Assembly: GCA_023014485.1 (NCBI GenBank)
Contig: JAJOZX010001571.1
Location: 261,001 to 325,000, forward strand
Length of the DNA stretch: 64,000 nucleotides
Reading direction: 5' to 3'
Source: Bathynomus jamesi
Taxonomy: Eukaryota; Arthropoda; Malacostraca; Isopoda; Cirolanidae
The translations under genes and the position numbers were made by a program. Below the pieces are notes generated by a model. The model saw only the letters and a list, made by a program, of their open reading frames with translations. It made no database searches and was not told the DNA's origin. Below, piece after piece: positions 44,120 through 55,361 of the stretch (positions are counted from its first letter, which is position 1; the number at the start of each line of letters is the position of its first letter).

Positions 44120-44749
44120 ATGGATTCTGTAGAAAAATTGAGGTTCACGAGCCCATCCACATGTATTATATCTGGCCCTACAGGATGTGTTAAAACTGTG
44201 TTTATGCTTAAAATCATTAAAGAAAAGGGAGAGATGTTCTCAAAATTTGTACATAAAGTTATATGGTGCTATTCGACGTATCAATCAGTGTTCAACGAGT
44301 ACCAAGATGATATTTTGTTCCACAAGGGTGTTTATCACGTTAATTTGTTAAAAGGAAATGAAGATACAGTCATTGTAATTGGCGATCTCATGTTGGAGAT
44401 GGATAAAACGTTTGCCGAGACATTTACAGTGTTCTCCCACCATCTTAACATAAGAGTGTTCTTCATCAATCAGAATCTATTTTTCAAAAATAGATACATG
44501 CGTGATGTGTCGTTAAATACACAATATCTAGTCTTATTCGCGCAACGTAGAGATGTATCACAAATTGGGGTATTAGCCAATCAAATGTTCCCGAATAAGC
44601 GTAAGGAGTTTTTGGAAGTTTATAAAGAAGCTACAAGCCAGCGTTACGGATATTTGTTTTGCGATCTTCATCCGCGAAACACGTTTAGGGTGCTTCTAAG
44701 AACGAATATATTTCGAAACGTGCCTGAAACGGTGTATATTCCAGAATGA
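44120..44749 (+). pseudogene. FtsK/HerA-type genome-packaging ATPase (Polinton)
   Basis: One continuous frame of about 209 residues from ATG at 44120 (an earlier GTG at 44111 is unlikely in a eukaryote). Walker A is GPTGCVKT near residue 22, where the usual Gly after the first Ser/Cys position is Val, an abnormal P-loop. Walker B is VIVIGDLM near residue 85. An FFINQNLF block near 118 and VLFAQRRDVSQIG near 140 correspond to the sensor and arginine regions of Polinton/adenovirus-like packaging ATPases. It would pump DNA into capsids. No stop or frameshift is present, but the P-loop change makes activity doubtful; I list it as a likely inactive gene. Divergent from PolB with a 110-bp gap. Confidence 0.82.
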
Positions 44750-45035
44750 CAAAGAGGCTAAAGAAATACCATGAGTTAATAAACATCTATCATCTACTTT
44801 CCCGGGAAATGCAACAGATGTTTGCTGAAAATATCGACTCGGACTTTTTAAAATGCATCTGTGAAATCTGTCTTAACGTTATAAATTGCAATGTATCAAT
44901 GAAACCACCTCAGAAGGCTCGCCTACGCCGTTAAAAGAACATAATAGGTACACTCGCTCGTAAAATTCAAAGAGGAGGGTCATTCCTCCCCATCTTATTT
45001 TCAGTTTTGGGTCCTTTACTGACTAGATTAATATA
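44746..45035 (+). pseudogene. Small conserved Polinton ORF after the ATPase
   Basis: Overlaps the ATPase stop by four bases (ATGA arrangement). MTKRLKKYHELINIYHLLSR, then a Cys pair (KCICEICLNVINCN) and KARLRR before a stop at 44932. The same frame continues to 45035 with a hydrophobic C-terminal segment (GGSFLPILFSVLGPLL). Basic N-terminal part plus hydrophobic tail; role unknown. A similar small ORF is common at this place in animal Polintons. The stop at 44932-44934 truncates it. Confidence 0.55.
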
Positions 45036-45740
45036 ATGGAGAAAGTGGTAGTGATTCCAAACGAGGTGTATGCTTCACTGCAGAGTTCAGAGAATCCAGA
45101 CACGGTTCTAGAACCCCGTAAAAGCAGACTTAAAAGAATGGAAAGCGAATTGTTAGCCCTATTAGTTAGTGAAAAAACACATGATGAGGAAAGAATTTTA
45201 TACCAAAGAGCCCTGCAGAAATTTCTTCACGCGTACAAAATTATTAAAATCCGAAAGAGATTCCCGTGGTTATTAGGCATAGGGCCTGTGTCCGATTATA
45301 CAGCTGAACAACCGAAGATTAACGGGTCGGCCACACAACATATCGAGCATGTATTAAAAAGCACCCTCCCACATACATTGAGGAATAAAGGTTTAAGTCT
45401 TTATAATCTATTGAATAAGGATCCCAACATACAGTCGACCGATGCAGGTGAGATCATTGTGGAAGGAGCAAAGGTACAGCGATCGAATATCGTAGACATC
45501 GTCCATGAACTGGTGAGAAAGTGGGATATGCCCTCACCATCAGGATAGAAGCATATTAAAGCAAGACTACAAGAGATAAATATTCCCAAAGCAATGATAG
45601 GAAATCTGACCAGGTTAAAAGACTTGAACATGCATCGCACGTGCCACAATTGAAAACACATCACCACCGGCGGTAACACCTCTGAAGAGGAGAAAGAAAA
45701 GGCTAAAGAACGGTCAACCCTAACCACGTGCCTCTAAAAT
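45036..45740 (+). pseudogene. Conserved Polinton ORF upstream of integrase
   Basis: ATG at 45036, open 170 codons to 45548, then continuing in frame past the stop (KHIKARLQEINIPKAMIGNL) to a basic C terminus near 45700. It opens with MEKVVVIPNEVYASL and has a predicted helical middle (RKSRLKRMESELLALL, YQRALQKFLHAYKI). It sits between the small ORF and integrase in Polinton order. Function not established; a virion or DNA-associated protein is possible. Confidence 0.55.
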
Positions 45741-45746
45741 ACGCAA

Positions 45747-46742
45747 ATGGCTAACATATTAAGAAGACGTTATTATGACATTTCTAGCCCAGCCTCCTAC
45801 GGAGGCATAGATAGAATGTACAGAAGTGTTTACAATGATGGAGTAGGGATAAAAGATGTTGAGAGGTTTTCGCGGGTGCAGAACGCTTATACACTTCATA
45901 AGCCTGTGAGAAAAAGGTTTAAAACAGCCAAGACAACAGGTGCTTCGAGTGACTCTATTTGGCAAGCAAATTTAACAAACATGCAAAGATATCCTATTCT
46001 CTAGATATCTGTGGCTAATTCCACTGATAAATAAATCGCCTGAAACAGTTTCTAAATCCACCAAAACGTTGATGTTGAAAGAAAACAGGGTTCCTGGCTA
46101 TTTTTGTACGGATGTGGGGGAAGACTTTATAGGCCGAGCTTTTCAGAACATGTTGACAGAGTTTAATATCAGCTACTACACTACCAATTCTATACATGAG
46201 GCATCTTTAGCTGAAAGAGTTCAACGTACCATAAAGGAACGCATGCACCGCTATTTTACACATAAAAACACACAGATTTCTTGACATTCTGGAATCATTG
46301 GCCTCATCCTACAACCGCTCACACCATCGCACGATTGGGACAACACCTATAATGAGATTTTAGAAAGATGTACGCGCCCAGAGCCTAAGGTGAGAAGAGA
46401 TGGAACACCACCACCACAATCTGCGCGTTTCAAAATCAATGATTGTGTAAGGCTGTCGCGTTCGGGAAATAAATTCGCGAAGGAATTTCAGCAAGGATTT
46501 TTAAAGTTAGGGCTATGAGACCTAAAGGCGAGATAATGTTGCATTACGTTGAAAATTTGAATGGGGAAGAAATCGCAGGATGTTTTTACCGCGAGGAGTT
46601 GCATACAGTGACATTTAATTTAGGAAAAAACGTGTTTAAAATTGAGAAAATTTTAGGAAGCAAAGGTTCAGGAAAGAGAAAAATGTACCTGGATGAAATG
46701 GCTAGGTTACCCAGAAAGCTTCAACATTTATATAAAAGCTGA
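45747..46742 (+). pseudogene. Retroviral-like integrase (rve) with chromodomain, Polinton
   Basis: Start ATG 45747: YYDISSPASYGGIDRMYR and AYTLHKPVRKRF, then SIWQANLTNM, which is the first catalytic block but has Asn where the DDE family has Asp. After a frameshift at about 46005 the second block, FCTDVGEDFIGRAF, and the third, EASLAERVQRTIKERMHRYF, are in 46069-46284. A later piece (46515-46742) has NVFKIEKILGSKGSG and resembles a chromodomain. The enzyme would join Polinton ends to host DNA and the chromodomain would guide it. At least three frame breaks plus the lost catalytic Asp make it inactive. Confidence 0.85.
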
Positions 46743-46772
46743 TACAATAAAGAAGCTTAAACAGTATGCAAC

Positions 46773-47643
46773 ATGGCGCCTAACCATTTCTACTTCACAC
46801 TACCGTCCCTCTCGTCCCTCTCTCTACACCCTAACAACACCCTGGCCAACTTTGTAACAGAACGCCATGGACCCATTGAAATGACTCGTGATTCGTATGA
46901 GGTGGGGATATGCGAAATTCAGCCGGACACCTTCTTTTTAAATATTGAATATAAAGATCCCATTTTTACGATTCTTAGAGACCTTGATGAGTGTGAAAAA
47001 GCCATGGTAACTCGGGATGAATCTATGTGTATCGCCCGGACTGAGGATGCAAGGTATTACATTACAGTAGTAACACTAGGTCCGGGACGTTATGGTGCGG
47101 CTGAGGATGTTGTGAGAGACATAAACGTGAGTTTGAAAAACTCAAACTTACGGCTGATTTAGCATACGAAATCGTAAACAAAGAAACCCTACACATACTC
47201 TAATCCTAAAATCATAGGCTAACAGAAATATTAAAGATAAATGGCTGTTTAAAATTATAACCTAGGGGCGATATCGATCAGCCTTCCAAAGAGATACCTT
47301 TCACGAGGTACAACATGACTTGTCCAGCCTAATGTATCAGATGAAATTGGAAAAATTGGTTGCTGGCTATACACCCCTAGACATGTGCTATATTTACAGC
47401 AATATAGTGGAGCACCAGTTTGTTGGGAATACCCAGGCACGCCTGCTACGCATTGCTCACATTCCCAACCATAGCACGAAGAGTTTGATTATTACATATG
47501 ACATGCCCCATTATGTGAATGTCGCAACTAATCTAATAACCAATATCTCAATATATATAAGAACGATTGAGGGAAAAAAATTCCCATTCGGTAATGGGAG
47601 CTTAACAGTGAAGCTGCACTTTCGACGCATATATATTCAATAA
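46773..47643 (+). pseudogene. Minor capsid (penton-like) protein of Polinton
   Basis: First part 46773-47162: YFTLPSLSSLSLHPNNTLAN, FVTERHGPIEM and YEVGICEIQPDTFF, the N-terminal beta-strand pattern of the Polinton minor capsid protein. After a stop and decay the second part (47290-47643) has DMCYIYSNIVEHQFVGNTQA, RLLRIAHIP and PHYVNVAT, SISIYIRT-like strands. A single-jelly-roll penton base is the expected fold. One stop and a decayed stretch at 47160-47290. LINE B is inserted right after the stop at 47641-47643. Confidence 0.75.
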
Positions 47644-47644
47644 C

Positions 47645-50095
47645 ATTGTTCTGGTTGCGGACAAAACAACTAATGATTACAGAATATTCTCAGAGGTAAA
47701 CAAAACAAAACTTATTGGGGTTGTAGAAAATACTCGACTTGACTGTGACGAACCTTTGAATGACCCAGATCATATGTTTCAGTTCTTCTATGACACCTTA
47801 TTTCATATGTTTAATATTTGCTTTCCTTTAAGGAGAAAAACAGTTTCGCCCAAAAGTGTCGCAAATCCATGCATCACTCCAGGAATTATCACTTCAATAA
47901 AGAACAGAAATAAATTATTCAAATTGCAATTACATAGCAAAATTCCTAAAATAAAATATACTCAATACAGAAAAAAATTAACTAAAATAATCAAAATTGC
48001 AAAATATAACTATTATAACAATCAATTTTCCAAACATAAAGGAGACATGAAAAACAGTTGGACAACCCTAAACAATCTTCTAGGGAAAACAAATTAAGAA
48101 AAATTCAATAGAGAAAAAAATGTTGATAATAAAGAAATTACTGATGATGTTGCTATTACAGACTCTTTAAATACACATTTTACTTCAATAGCGCATAAGC
48201 TTCGCTCACAATTACTAAATAATGATCACTCACCTCTAGAATATATGCCACCCAGCCCACTAAATTCATTTTCTTTTGTTCCTGCTACCTCTACTGAGGT
48301 CCAGAATATTATTGGTAAATTAAAAAATACAAAAAATAACATTCATAACATTCCTGTACCTATATTGAAACTTGTTAAAGATAAGATATCTGTAACTTTG
48401 GCTAAAATTATCAATCAAAGTATTTCCAAAGGAATATTCCCATCAATGCTAAAAAGTAGTTGGATAACACCCATTTTTAAAGGGAGTGATCCTACACTAG
48501 CAACAAATTACAGGCCGGTGTGTTCATTATCTGTGTTCAGCAAAGTTTTTGAAAAAATTATAAAAAGTAGAATGCGGCGATATTTAGAATCCTATAATTT
48601 ATTATCTCCAAATCAATATGGCTTCCGTAATAATAAAACAACGGAAATGGTTATTTTAAATCTTATGGAAAATGTAAATATAGCTAAGGAGAACAAAGAC
48701 AATGATATCATTATTTATGGATTTGAGTAAGGCGTTTGATGTAATAGACCATAATATTCTACTTAATAAATTATATTGTTACGGCTTTAGAGGAGCAATC
48801 AGTGATTGGTTTAAAAGTTATTTGTCCAATAGATATCATTTTGTATCAGTAAATAAGGTTTGCTCAACTAAAGCGCTTGTCAAACATGGTGTGCCACAGG
48901 GCTCAGTTCTGGGTCCACTGTTATTTTTATTATATATAAATGACCTTCCACGTTCATCTGATATACTGAACTTCATAATGTTTGCAGATGATACAACTGT
49001 CTCTTTTTCTTGCAAAGATGTTAATACAGCGAAGAATATATTTCATTCAGAATTCATCAGCGTTATGAAATGGTTGACCAGCAATAAACTCTTCCTAAAT
49101 ATTAGCAAAACAAATTTCATGATTTTTACTAATAAAAGAAATGTATATCTTGATGAACTTAATGTTAATGAAATCGCCAGAAAGGAGTGTACTGTAACAA
49201 AATTTCTTGGTGTAACGCTAGATAAGAATTTCCAATGGAATGATCATGTAAATTATATCGCGAAAAAGATTTGAAGGAGCGTTGCTATAATGTTTAAACT
49301 TAGAAATGTAGTCCCTAAACAAGTTTATTGACTCTTTATCATACTCTTGTTCTTCTTTATATAACATACTGCACCCTTGTTTGGGGAAACTCCGCTAACA
49401 AAGCATTAAATGGTATCTTTGTCATCCAAAAACTAGCAATAAGGTTATTAGCTGATGCTGATTTCCTTGATCACTCTAGCGCATTATTTAAAGAGCTAAA
49501 CCTACTAAAGCTCAATGATATAAACAAAGTGGCACATTTTATTTTTATTTAAAAGTATAAGAACAAAATCATTAAATTGCAATGGGTAAATAGATATTTT
49601 GTAACTCATCAAGAAATCCACTCGTACCAGACCAGAAATAGATCAAAGCTTGTTATACCTCAATTTAGATTGTCTTCATCTCAAAAACTACCCATTTTCA
49701 TTGGATTGAAACTCTGGAATGACTTGCATGCCGATATAAAAAATATTGTGGATGTAAATTTGTTTAAAACCAAGTTGAAATAATGGCATACTAACAAAAA
49801 TCTAGGAGTAATGTCCAGTAATATTGTTTAATATTGTCCATTAATATTGTATAGTATTGTAATACATGTTTTAACTATTAATAATACTTATTAGTTATTT
49901 ATTTATTATTATTAATTAATAACAACAAGCTGCTTATTTTTAATAAGAGCCTAGTTAAGCCTAAAGCTTAAGTGCCAAATTAAATAAAATAAATAGTCGT
50001 GCTTCACAATTATTCATGTCATTGTAAGTTGAAAAAATGTATTTATTTTATTATTATTAATACAGGTTATTCTATTCTATTCTATTCTATGGACA
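47645..50095 (+). mobile_element. LINE B: 5'-truncated non-LTR retrotransposon
   Basis: Starts within the endonuclease-RT linker and runs through RT to a 3' (TTCTA)n tail at 50070-50092, a 3' microsatellite as seen in CR1/L2/Jockey-group LINEs. It lies between the minor capsid and the small basic protein genes of Polinton copy 2. A clear TSD is not seen. The same family is at 34250-32400. Confidence 0.8.
47756..49783 (+). pseudogene. LINE B reverse transcriptase
   Basis: Open pieces 47756-48097 (linker), 48245-48730, 48702-49274, 49328-49552, 49577-49783. RT blocks: [83 protein letters not shown] and IMFADDTTVSF (catalytic FADD), then FLGVTLDKNFQW in the thumb and ALFKELNLLKLNDIN near the end. 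Only four or five breaks in about 2 kb, so it is younger than LINE A, LINE C and the minus-strand LINE B copy. Confidence 0.85.
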
Positions 50096-50096
50096 G

Positions 50097-50430
50097 AGAG
50101 CCTTTCACAGTCTATCGAGGTGCGAGATACCAGCGTCGTAGTGAACATGGATCCATTTTTTAACCATACTCTGTACGGCTGTCCCTTTGCTGAAGAGGGG
50201 TGCCAGATACCTTGGGAGGAAAGCCCTACAATCAGGTCTTAACGCGGCAGAAGACATATTGGCTAGGGGTAAACCTAAAGAAGCTCTAAAAAACACTTGA
50301 AACGTAAACGGGACGAAATCGTCAAAGAGGCAAAGAGAAAAATGCGTGGTGGTGGGAAGAAGATGTTCTGTCCGGAAAAAGGGATTACCACCACGTGGCA
50401 TTAAACGTAAAAGGATATTAAAAATGAAGT
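50097..50430 (+). pseudogene. Small basic Polinton virion protein (core/minor capsid-like)
   Basis: Resumes after LINE B. PFTVYRGARYQRRSEHGS is followed by a shifted frame with a very basic stretch (KHLKRKRDEIVKEAKRKMRG, GGGKKMF). Size, basicity and place (between minor and major capsid genes) fit the adenovirus-VI/core-like small proteins reported in Polintons; this is inference. The LINE may have removed its 5' end. Frameshifts at about 50240 and 50300. Confidence 0.45.
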
Positions 50431-50599
50431 GTTCTAAGCGAATGAAACCTATGGTTGACCATTTTCGACTGATATAAGCTAAGGACATTGATCTCAGAAT
50501 CATAGTTTGCTTTGTCGAGAGAGGAGGCACTATTTCTAACTCGTCATGGCACGCTTCATCCATCCGTGTAGTTCACAATGTTGTAAATCGGAATTGTTC

Positions 50600-51796
50600 C
50601 CCTTTGACATGCCCCAGCTCAAGTTTCTATTATACACAGTGACTTTATTACAATTAACCCTTTAAACACAATTAGTCCCCCGAGTACCCCTATAGAATAC
50701 GTGATACTCAGCTCTGGCCCTTACTTTTTTGACCCAAGCTGTGTGCACATGTACGCTAAACTACGTATAGCCCATTCTGATCGAACAGACTGCGATGGCA
50801 AATATGCTGTATACCCTGAAACAAACTTTCTGCACTCCATATTCAACCAGTGTTACATATATTTAAATCAGGTCAACATATCGGCTGAACTTTTCCAAAG
50901 AAGCGAAGGATACCTTTTTAAGTGTCAATGGCTCTTATCAAGCTAATGACGAAATTAGTATAAAGGACAAATTTAAAAATTCTAAAAAGAAGATATACGA
51001 GTGTTTTGGACGCCTGCATACAGACTTCACGTTCCAGGAGAAGTTGCTTGTGAATAGGGTGGATATGAAAACAAAGCTCACCCCCACGAACCCTGAGGTG
51101 TTTACATCTGGATGCTGATCAAGAAGAGGGAGCAAAACCCGTTGTGGTTCACATTATGGAGACATACTTCTGCGTACGGCGAGTGAAATTAAGTTCACCA
51201 AAACAAATAGAAATTGAGAATAATTTACTACACGCCACAGTAAAATAACCAATTAACACAGTACAGATCAAACTATACACGGTGCCAGCAGGGTTGGCAA
51301 CGAAACAGATAGAAAACATAGCCATGGGAAATCTACCTAAAAGGATATTAATTGGAATGCAGGAACACAATTCGGTGAATGGAAAATATAAAAAGAATGC
51401 CTTTAAATTCGAGAATTTCTGCCTTAAAATTATAACTATACGTTAATGGCGTTGCGTTGGTGGAACATTGGATCAGGCTACTCATCAGACGCTCTGTTCC
51501 CGCTTTGCGCGAGAGCATATAGTAATCTGGCCCATATTGCAGGTTATTGTGATGAACTCGGGATTGGAGTAACGCAGAAAGGATTCAGCGATCAATTTAG
51601 CTTTTATCCTTTTGACATCACACCTGACGTATCTGCTAGTGTAAATACACACTTAAGTCCACAACTTAGTGGAAACATCTCAGTCAGATTGGAATTCCCC
51701 AAGCTGATAGACGCGCCTATTAGTGTACTAGTATACCTCGAGTCACAAGCCCTAATAGAAGTAGACAGCTTTATGGGCGTTGTCACTGACTTTTAA
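50600..51796 (+). pseudogene. Major capsid protein (double jelly roll), Polinton
   Basis: Pieces: about 50640-50946 (IEYVILSSGPYFFDPS, CVHMYAKLRI, NFLHSIFNQCYIYLN), decayed 50950-51440, where KIKFT-like, EFGEWK-like and QFGEWKI segments are seen in changing frames, and 51446-51796 (FSFYPFDITPDVSAS, LSGNISVRLEFPK, PISVLVYLESQALIEVDS). The N-terminal strand pattern, the FNQ block and the C-terminal LTPD-type/IEID-type ending match the Polinton major capsid. About 390 residues remain, shorter than the usual 500-600, so internal deletions are likely. Multiple stops and frameshifts. Confidence 0.75.
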
Positions 51797-51797
51797 A

Positions 51798-52285
51798 ATG
51801 GACGCGAATACACTCCAGAGAGTAATGAAAAGTGAACGAATCACACGTTCCAAATTTATCAGTGTGTTTGCGAAGAATAAAACATTGAAATTGCCAGCTT
51901 CGAGAGATTGCGGTAATCTTATTGTGATCACAGATGTAATTGGTAGTGAAGGATTCATTGGTTTGCAATTTATTTTAAAAATAGGGACCGCATGTACTAT
52001 TTTGATTCACTCGGCACTCAACCCTGAAGTGACCCTGTTATTATAAAATTTCTCGATCAGATGCATATCCCCGAATTTGTATGGAATCCCTTCCGTCTAG
52101 AAGGATATTTTATTAATACCTTTGGGATGTACTGCCTTTCATTTCTCATGCATATGGCACGTGGTAAGGAATTTATAAATTTTTGAAAATTATTTGACTC
52201 GTGTTACGCTCAACGTAACGATGAAATGATACGCAGACAGATAAAAAGCCGTTTTCAGGTTGTGCGTACTTGTTGTATAGTATGA
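51798..52285 (+). pseudogene. Adenain-like cysteine protease (capsid maturation), Polinton
   Basis: ATG at 51798, two bases after the capsid stop. It begins MDANTLQRVMKSERITRS and FISVFAKNKTLKLPA; the frame is open to 52046, then continues in a shifted frame (HIPEFVWNPFRLEGYFINTF, GMYCLSFLMHMARG). Family layout is kept, but the region that should hold the catalytic His-Trp reads GLQFIL, and the residue before the conserved Gly (TFGMYC) is Phe where the nucleophile Cys is expected. So the catalytic residues appear lost in addition to a frameshift at about 52045. It would have cleaved capsid precursors. Confidence 0.75.
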
Positions 52286-52473
52286 TGTTTTGTTCGTGTG
52301 TATATATATATATCGTATACATATTTTTTTTAACCAGTAATGTTAGTTTGTATATTCTGTAGCTTACAATGGTTATTGTACTAAAAACATGATTTCTCTC
52401 ATTTAATAAATTGATGGAAATACAGTGTCTTCTTCCCCGAAAAAAAAGATCGAAACATAAGGAAAAAACTTAC

Positions 52474-53240
52474 AATATTTCGTTAGTGATGTGACAATCG
52501 CGGGTTGACTGCTCAGTAAAACTTCTACCTCCGTATTCAGGTCCACGACATGCGTTTCTTCAAAACGAAAAGATTGTATAACATGTGTCAAATCCTCATC
52601 GGACCTTTAAAGAGAGAGGATAAATAATTAGTTCATAGTGATTCTTTTTTAATAAAACCCAATTGCTTAAATCTTATGCAGAATATACATATAGTAAGAG
52701 TATTACACTGTGAAGATATCTTCGAACCGTTCAGAGAAGTTCCTTTAAGAGAAAATGCCGAATAACTTTTATTATGGAAATTATAAAATTATTTAAACCT
52801 TGCAAAGAATTGCTATAAAAAATTCAACGAATAAAAACAGGACTTTAGCATAATATTAATTGCAAAATAATCTATAATTGCGGATACCTACCATTTAAAT
52901 GAATCATTTTTAATGTGATTAGATGAATACTACAACCCTCCATATATATATGATGAAATAATCCAGAACAGTGCTCTTTCTCTTAATGACAGGCACACCT
53001 AATAAATAACCAGTTCGCGAATAATTGGCTACAAATATAAAATTACAGGCACATAATTACTTACATTTCTACGACTGTCCCTTGCGTCTGATCGTAAGGA
53101 GCGTCATTGCAAATACCTTCAAAGGTTTGCGTTGGAAATAATGCGTCCCGGTCGGCTGCGTTAAAGAAATTAATTGTAGACACCGCTGCAGTGTCTCCAA
53201 CTTGATATAAATCCGGTAAACTGTAAAGTTCTTGATTCAT
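52474..53240 (-). CDS. Possible spliced gene of unknown function (at least two exons)
   Basis: ATG at 53240 (context CCGTCATGA). Exon 1 runs 53240-53065 (MNQELYSLPDLYQVGDTAAV to GTVVE) and ends at a consensus donor GTAAGT. Exon 2 runs 52604-52474 after the acceptor CTCTCTCTTTAAAG; splicing keeps the frame (SDEDLTHVIQSFRFEETHVV to VTSLTKY). Exon 2 ends at a second GTAAGT donor. The intron is about 460 bp. No third exon is found before the protease gene at 52285. The protein is acidic, with no recognised domain. It could be a host gene 5' end, a Polinton accessory gene, or a retained gene fragment. A TATA box and initiator lie upstream. Confidence 0.45.
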
Positions 53241-53275
53241 GACGGAGGAATGTTTATTCACTCGTGAAAACAACT

Positions 53276-53310
53276 ACTTTGACTCCCAGCTGAAAATATT
53301 TCCTTTTATA
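53276..53310 (-). promoter_or_regulatory. TATA box and initiator of the spliced gene
   Basis: Minus strand TATAAAAGG (53310-53302), and about 30 nt downstream TCAAAG with the A at 53280, close to an arthropod initiator. The ATG follows 40 nt later. Spacing is what a TATA-driven pol II promoter needs. Confidence 0.5.
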
Positions 53311-53849
53311 TGCATGATCCCCAAGTACCACCCCGAAAAGACTAATAGGTGGCTCGTAAGTTTGATGACTGGTTGTCAGTATAACTGGGTGGGGCTATGT
53401 TAAATTTTGTGTACCAATCGTAACACCGATATAACGGGTCCATGCTTTGGACGTCCTGATTGGTCGAATAACGGTGTCTTTATCTTCTCTCCGTAGATTT
53501 AATGCTAACATCTCAAGGTGTATTGCCACTTTCAATCTCTACCACGATGGTTTTAAATATTTGCAATATTATTTGCGCCCATACTATTCTCGGTTTTCCC
53601 ATTTTGGAACCCACCCCTTCATGCAATATCCCTCACCCCTTTGCAACATTGATCAACATTTGCCACTTGCAATCTATATCACGACAATATTTTACATTAT
53701 TATTATTTGTGGTCATAATCGATCCTTAACTTTCCACAGTTTGATTCATCTTTTCGCCTTGACTTTCTACTTGCCAATTCTCGTGAAGGAGTGTGATTAA
53801 ATTGTGTTTAGTTCGTGAAAATGAATGTCCTGTTGGGCTGGTGATAAAT

Positions 53850-54040
53850 GGGTACCCTAGGTATTCTAGTGGTTAAGACACTGGTGTGCTGATCGGAGGT
53901 TAAGAGATCGAGTCCGGGGAATGATATTGTAATTTCTGCCCTCCTGTGCTGGCGGGTGACTAGCTTGATCTTATTCAAAATTAACAATTCGGGGAGAATG
54001 AAAACCGATTTAGTTTATTATTAATACTGTAATTTGCACC

Positions 54041-54045
<5 letters not shown>
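53850..54045 (+). repeat. tRNA-derived SINE-like element
   Basis: TAGTGGTTAAGACACTGG (A box) and AGATCGAGTCC (B box, about 53907) sit about 40 nt apart, as in tRNA promoters. A body of about 130 bp without coding follows and ends at (TA)n. The tRNA fold is imperfect, so this is a SINE head, not a tRNA gene. Confidence 0.55.

Positions 54046-54086
<41 letters not shown>
54046..54086. repeat. (TA)n microsatellite
   Basis: TA run separating the SINE and the hAT remnant; other long TA runs are at 54337-54386, 55318-55356 and 55836-55910. Confidence 0.95.
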
Positions 54087-54090
<4 letters not shown>

Positions 54091-54100
54091 TATACACATC

Positions 54101-54334
54101 CTGTGAGACCAAGATCGAGACCGAGATCAAAGGTTCGAGTTCGAGATCTACCTTCCGAGATCGAGATCCTTAAAGTTCGAGACCGAGATCGAGATCAAGA
54201 CCAAGCTCATGCCCTTTCAATTTGTTTTACACTACTTTGAAAATTAGACTATGTTAACTATATTAATAAACTAATAACTACTTTCTCAGATGTAGTGTGT
54301 TGAATGCAAAAAGTGTAGCCTATAAATTAACAAA

Positions 54335-54387
<53 letters not shown>

Positions 54388-55313
54388 GTACTTTTTATTT
54401 ATTTACTTCTTTTATATCTGTTACAGAAGGTTTAATGAACGTACCCACTACCCAGTTTGACTTGTGCATTTATTTAAAGCATGATAGGTGTTCATTACAC
54501 TTAAGGAACGTCAGCATGCTCAGAAGATCTGCTAAAGTTCGACTTCTGTGGGGCCTCATTATTATGCCTCCATGGCTAAATACACGCTCAATTGGAGCAC
54601 TAGAGGCAGGCACTGTTAAAACAGTCATGGCAATATTGGCCAGTGATTGGAATTTATCCCTTTTCTGGTGCCAAAACTTTATTGAAGAGCAGTTGTTGTC
54701 GAGTTATTCTATGCTTTATTGAATTTATTGGTAGTTTTCTTTATGCTGTATTTCTTGCATTATTTTTGTGTGAAGCATTTTATTTTTTCAAATACATATT
54801 GGATGGGAGGATAATCGTTTTTATCACGCAACAGAGGTTGATACGCCGTTTGGCAACACTAAGTGGCCTTATAATATATACTTATATATATAATATATAT
54901 AATTCTCTATTTAGTGTTTCCATTTTCAATAAAATTATTCTGACGGGGGGGGCAAATTTTTTTGTTGCGCCAACCTAAAAAATCCAGACCCCCCCCCCCC
55001 GCAAGACAAACGTGGCAACTCAAAACAGGGTGACTGATTAGTGAATACCTAGAGTCCCTTACTTTTACAAACTTTCATAAACATTTTGAATTGTGTCTGT
55101 TCAACCAAGCCACCATCATGAGTATGCCAATAACATGTTTTTATCATTACGGTCTCGAGAGGTCTCGAAAGGTCTCGGGGAGAAAAACCGAGACCGCGTC
55201 TGTCGAGACCGAGATCGAGACCGAGATCTAAATAGCGGAGACCGAGATCGAGATCTGCAAATTGAGTGTCGAGATCGGTCTCGAGACCGACACCGATCTC
55301 GAGACCTAAATCA

Positions 55314-55316
<3 letters not shown>
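54101..55316 (-). mobile_element. hAT transposon remnant with GAGATCGAGACC subterminal repeats
   Basis: Both ends are filled with degenerate GAGATCGAGACC/GGTCTCGAGATC repeats (54105-54205 and 55150-55310). On the - strand the right end starts CAGTGATTTAGG and the left end inverse starts CTGTGAGACC, so the terminal match is only about six bases. The interior codes for the hAT C terminus on the - strand. A (TA)n at 54337-54386 expanded inside. Confidence 0.65.
54470..54720 (-). pseudogene. hAT transposase C-terminal dimerisation domain
   Basis: Minus strand reads SLANIAMTVLTVPASSAPIE, RVFSHGGIIMRPHRS and then, after a one-base shift, LADLLSMLTFLKCNEHLS to a stop at 54472. The PASSAPIERVFS block is diagnostic of the hAT dimerisation domain. 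Only the C-terminal about 80 residues are left. This is a classical hAT, different from the four CxLHxNELPLR-type elements. Confidence 0.82.

Positions 55317-55356
<40 letters not shown>

Positions 55357-55361
<5 letters not shown>

Larger units (their letters stand above)
35290..52285. mobile_element. Polinton/Maverick copy 2 (coding core)
   Basis: Full Polinton gene set in two divergent blocks. Minus strand: Z, Y, X, PolB (35327-44009). Plus strand: ATPase, two small ORFs, integrase, minor capsid, small basic protein, major capsid, protease (44120-52285). Insertions: solo LTR (36719-38338) and LINE B (about 47645-50095). Every core protein has at least one lesion. The divergent PolB/ATPase promoters would lie in 44010-44119. 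Termini are uncertain; inverted repeats at 34.3-35.2 and 58.4-59.5 kb are candidates. Confidence 0.9.

Noticed and set aside
53785..53850. Possible third fragment of Polinton gene X (TTGTGTTTAGTTCGTGAAAA)
   Set aside because: About 20 bp of match to 36660 and 14380 with little beyond it; too short to call.
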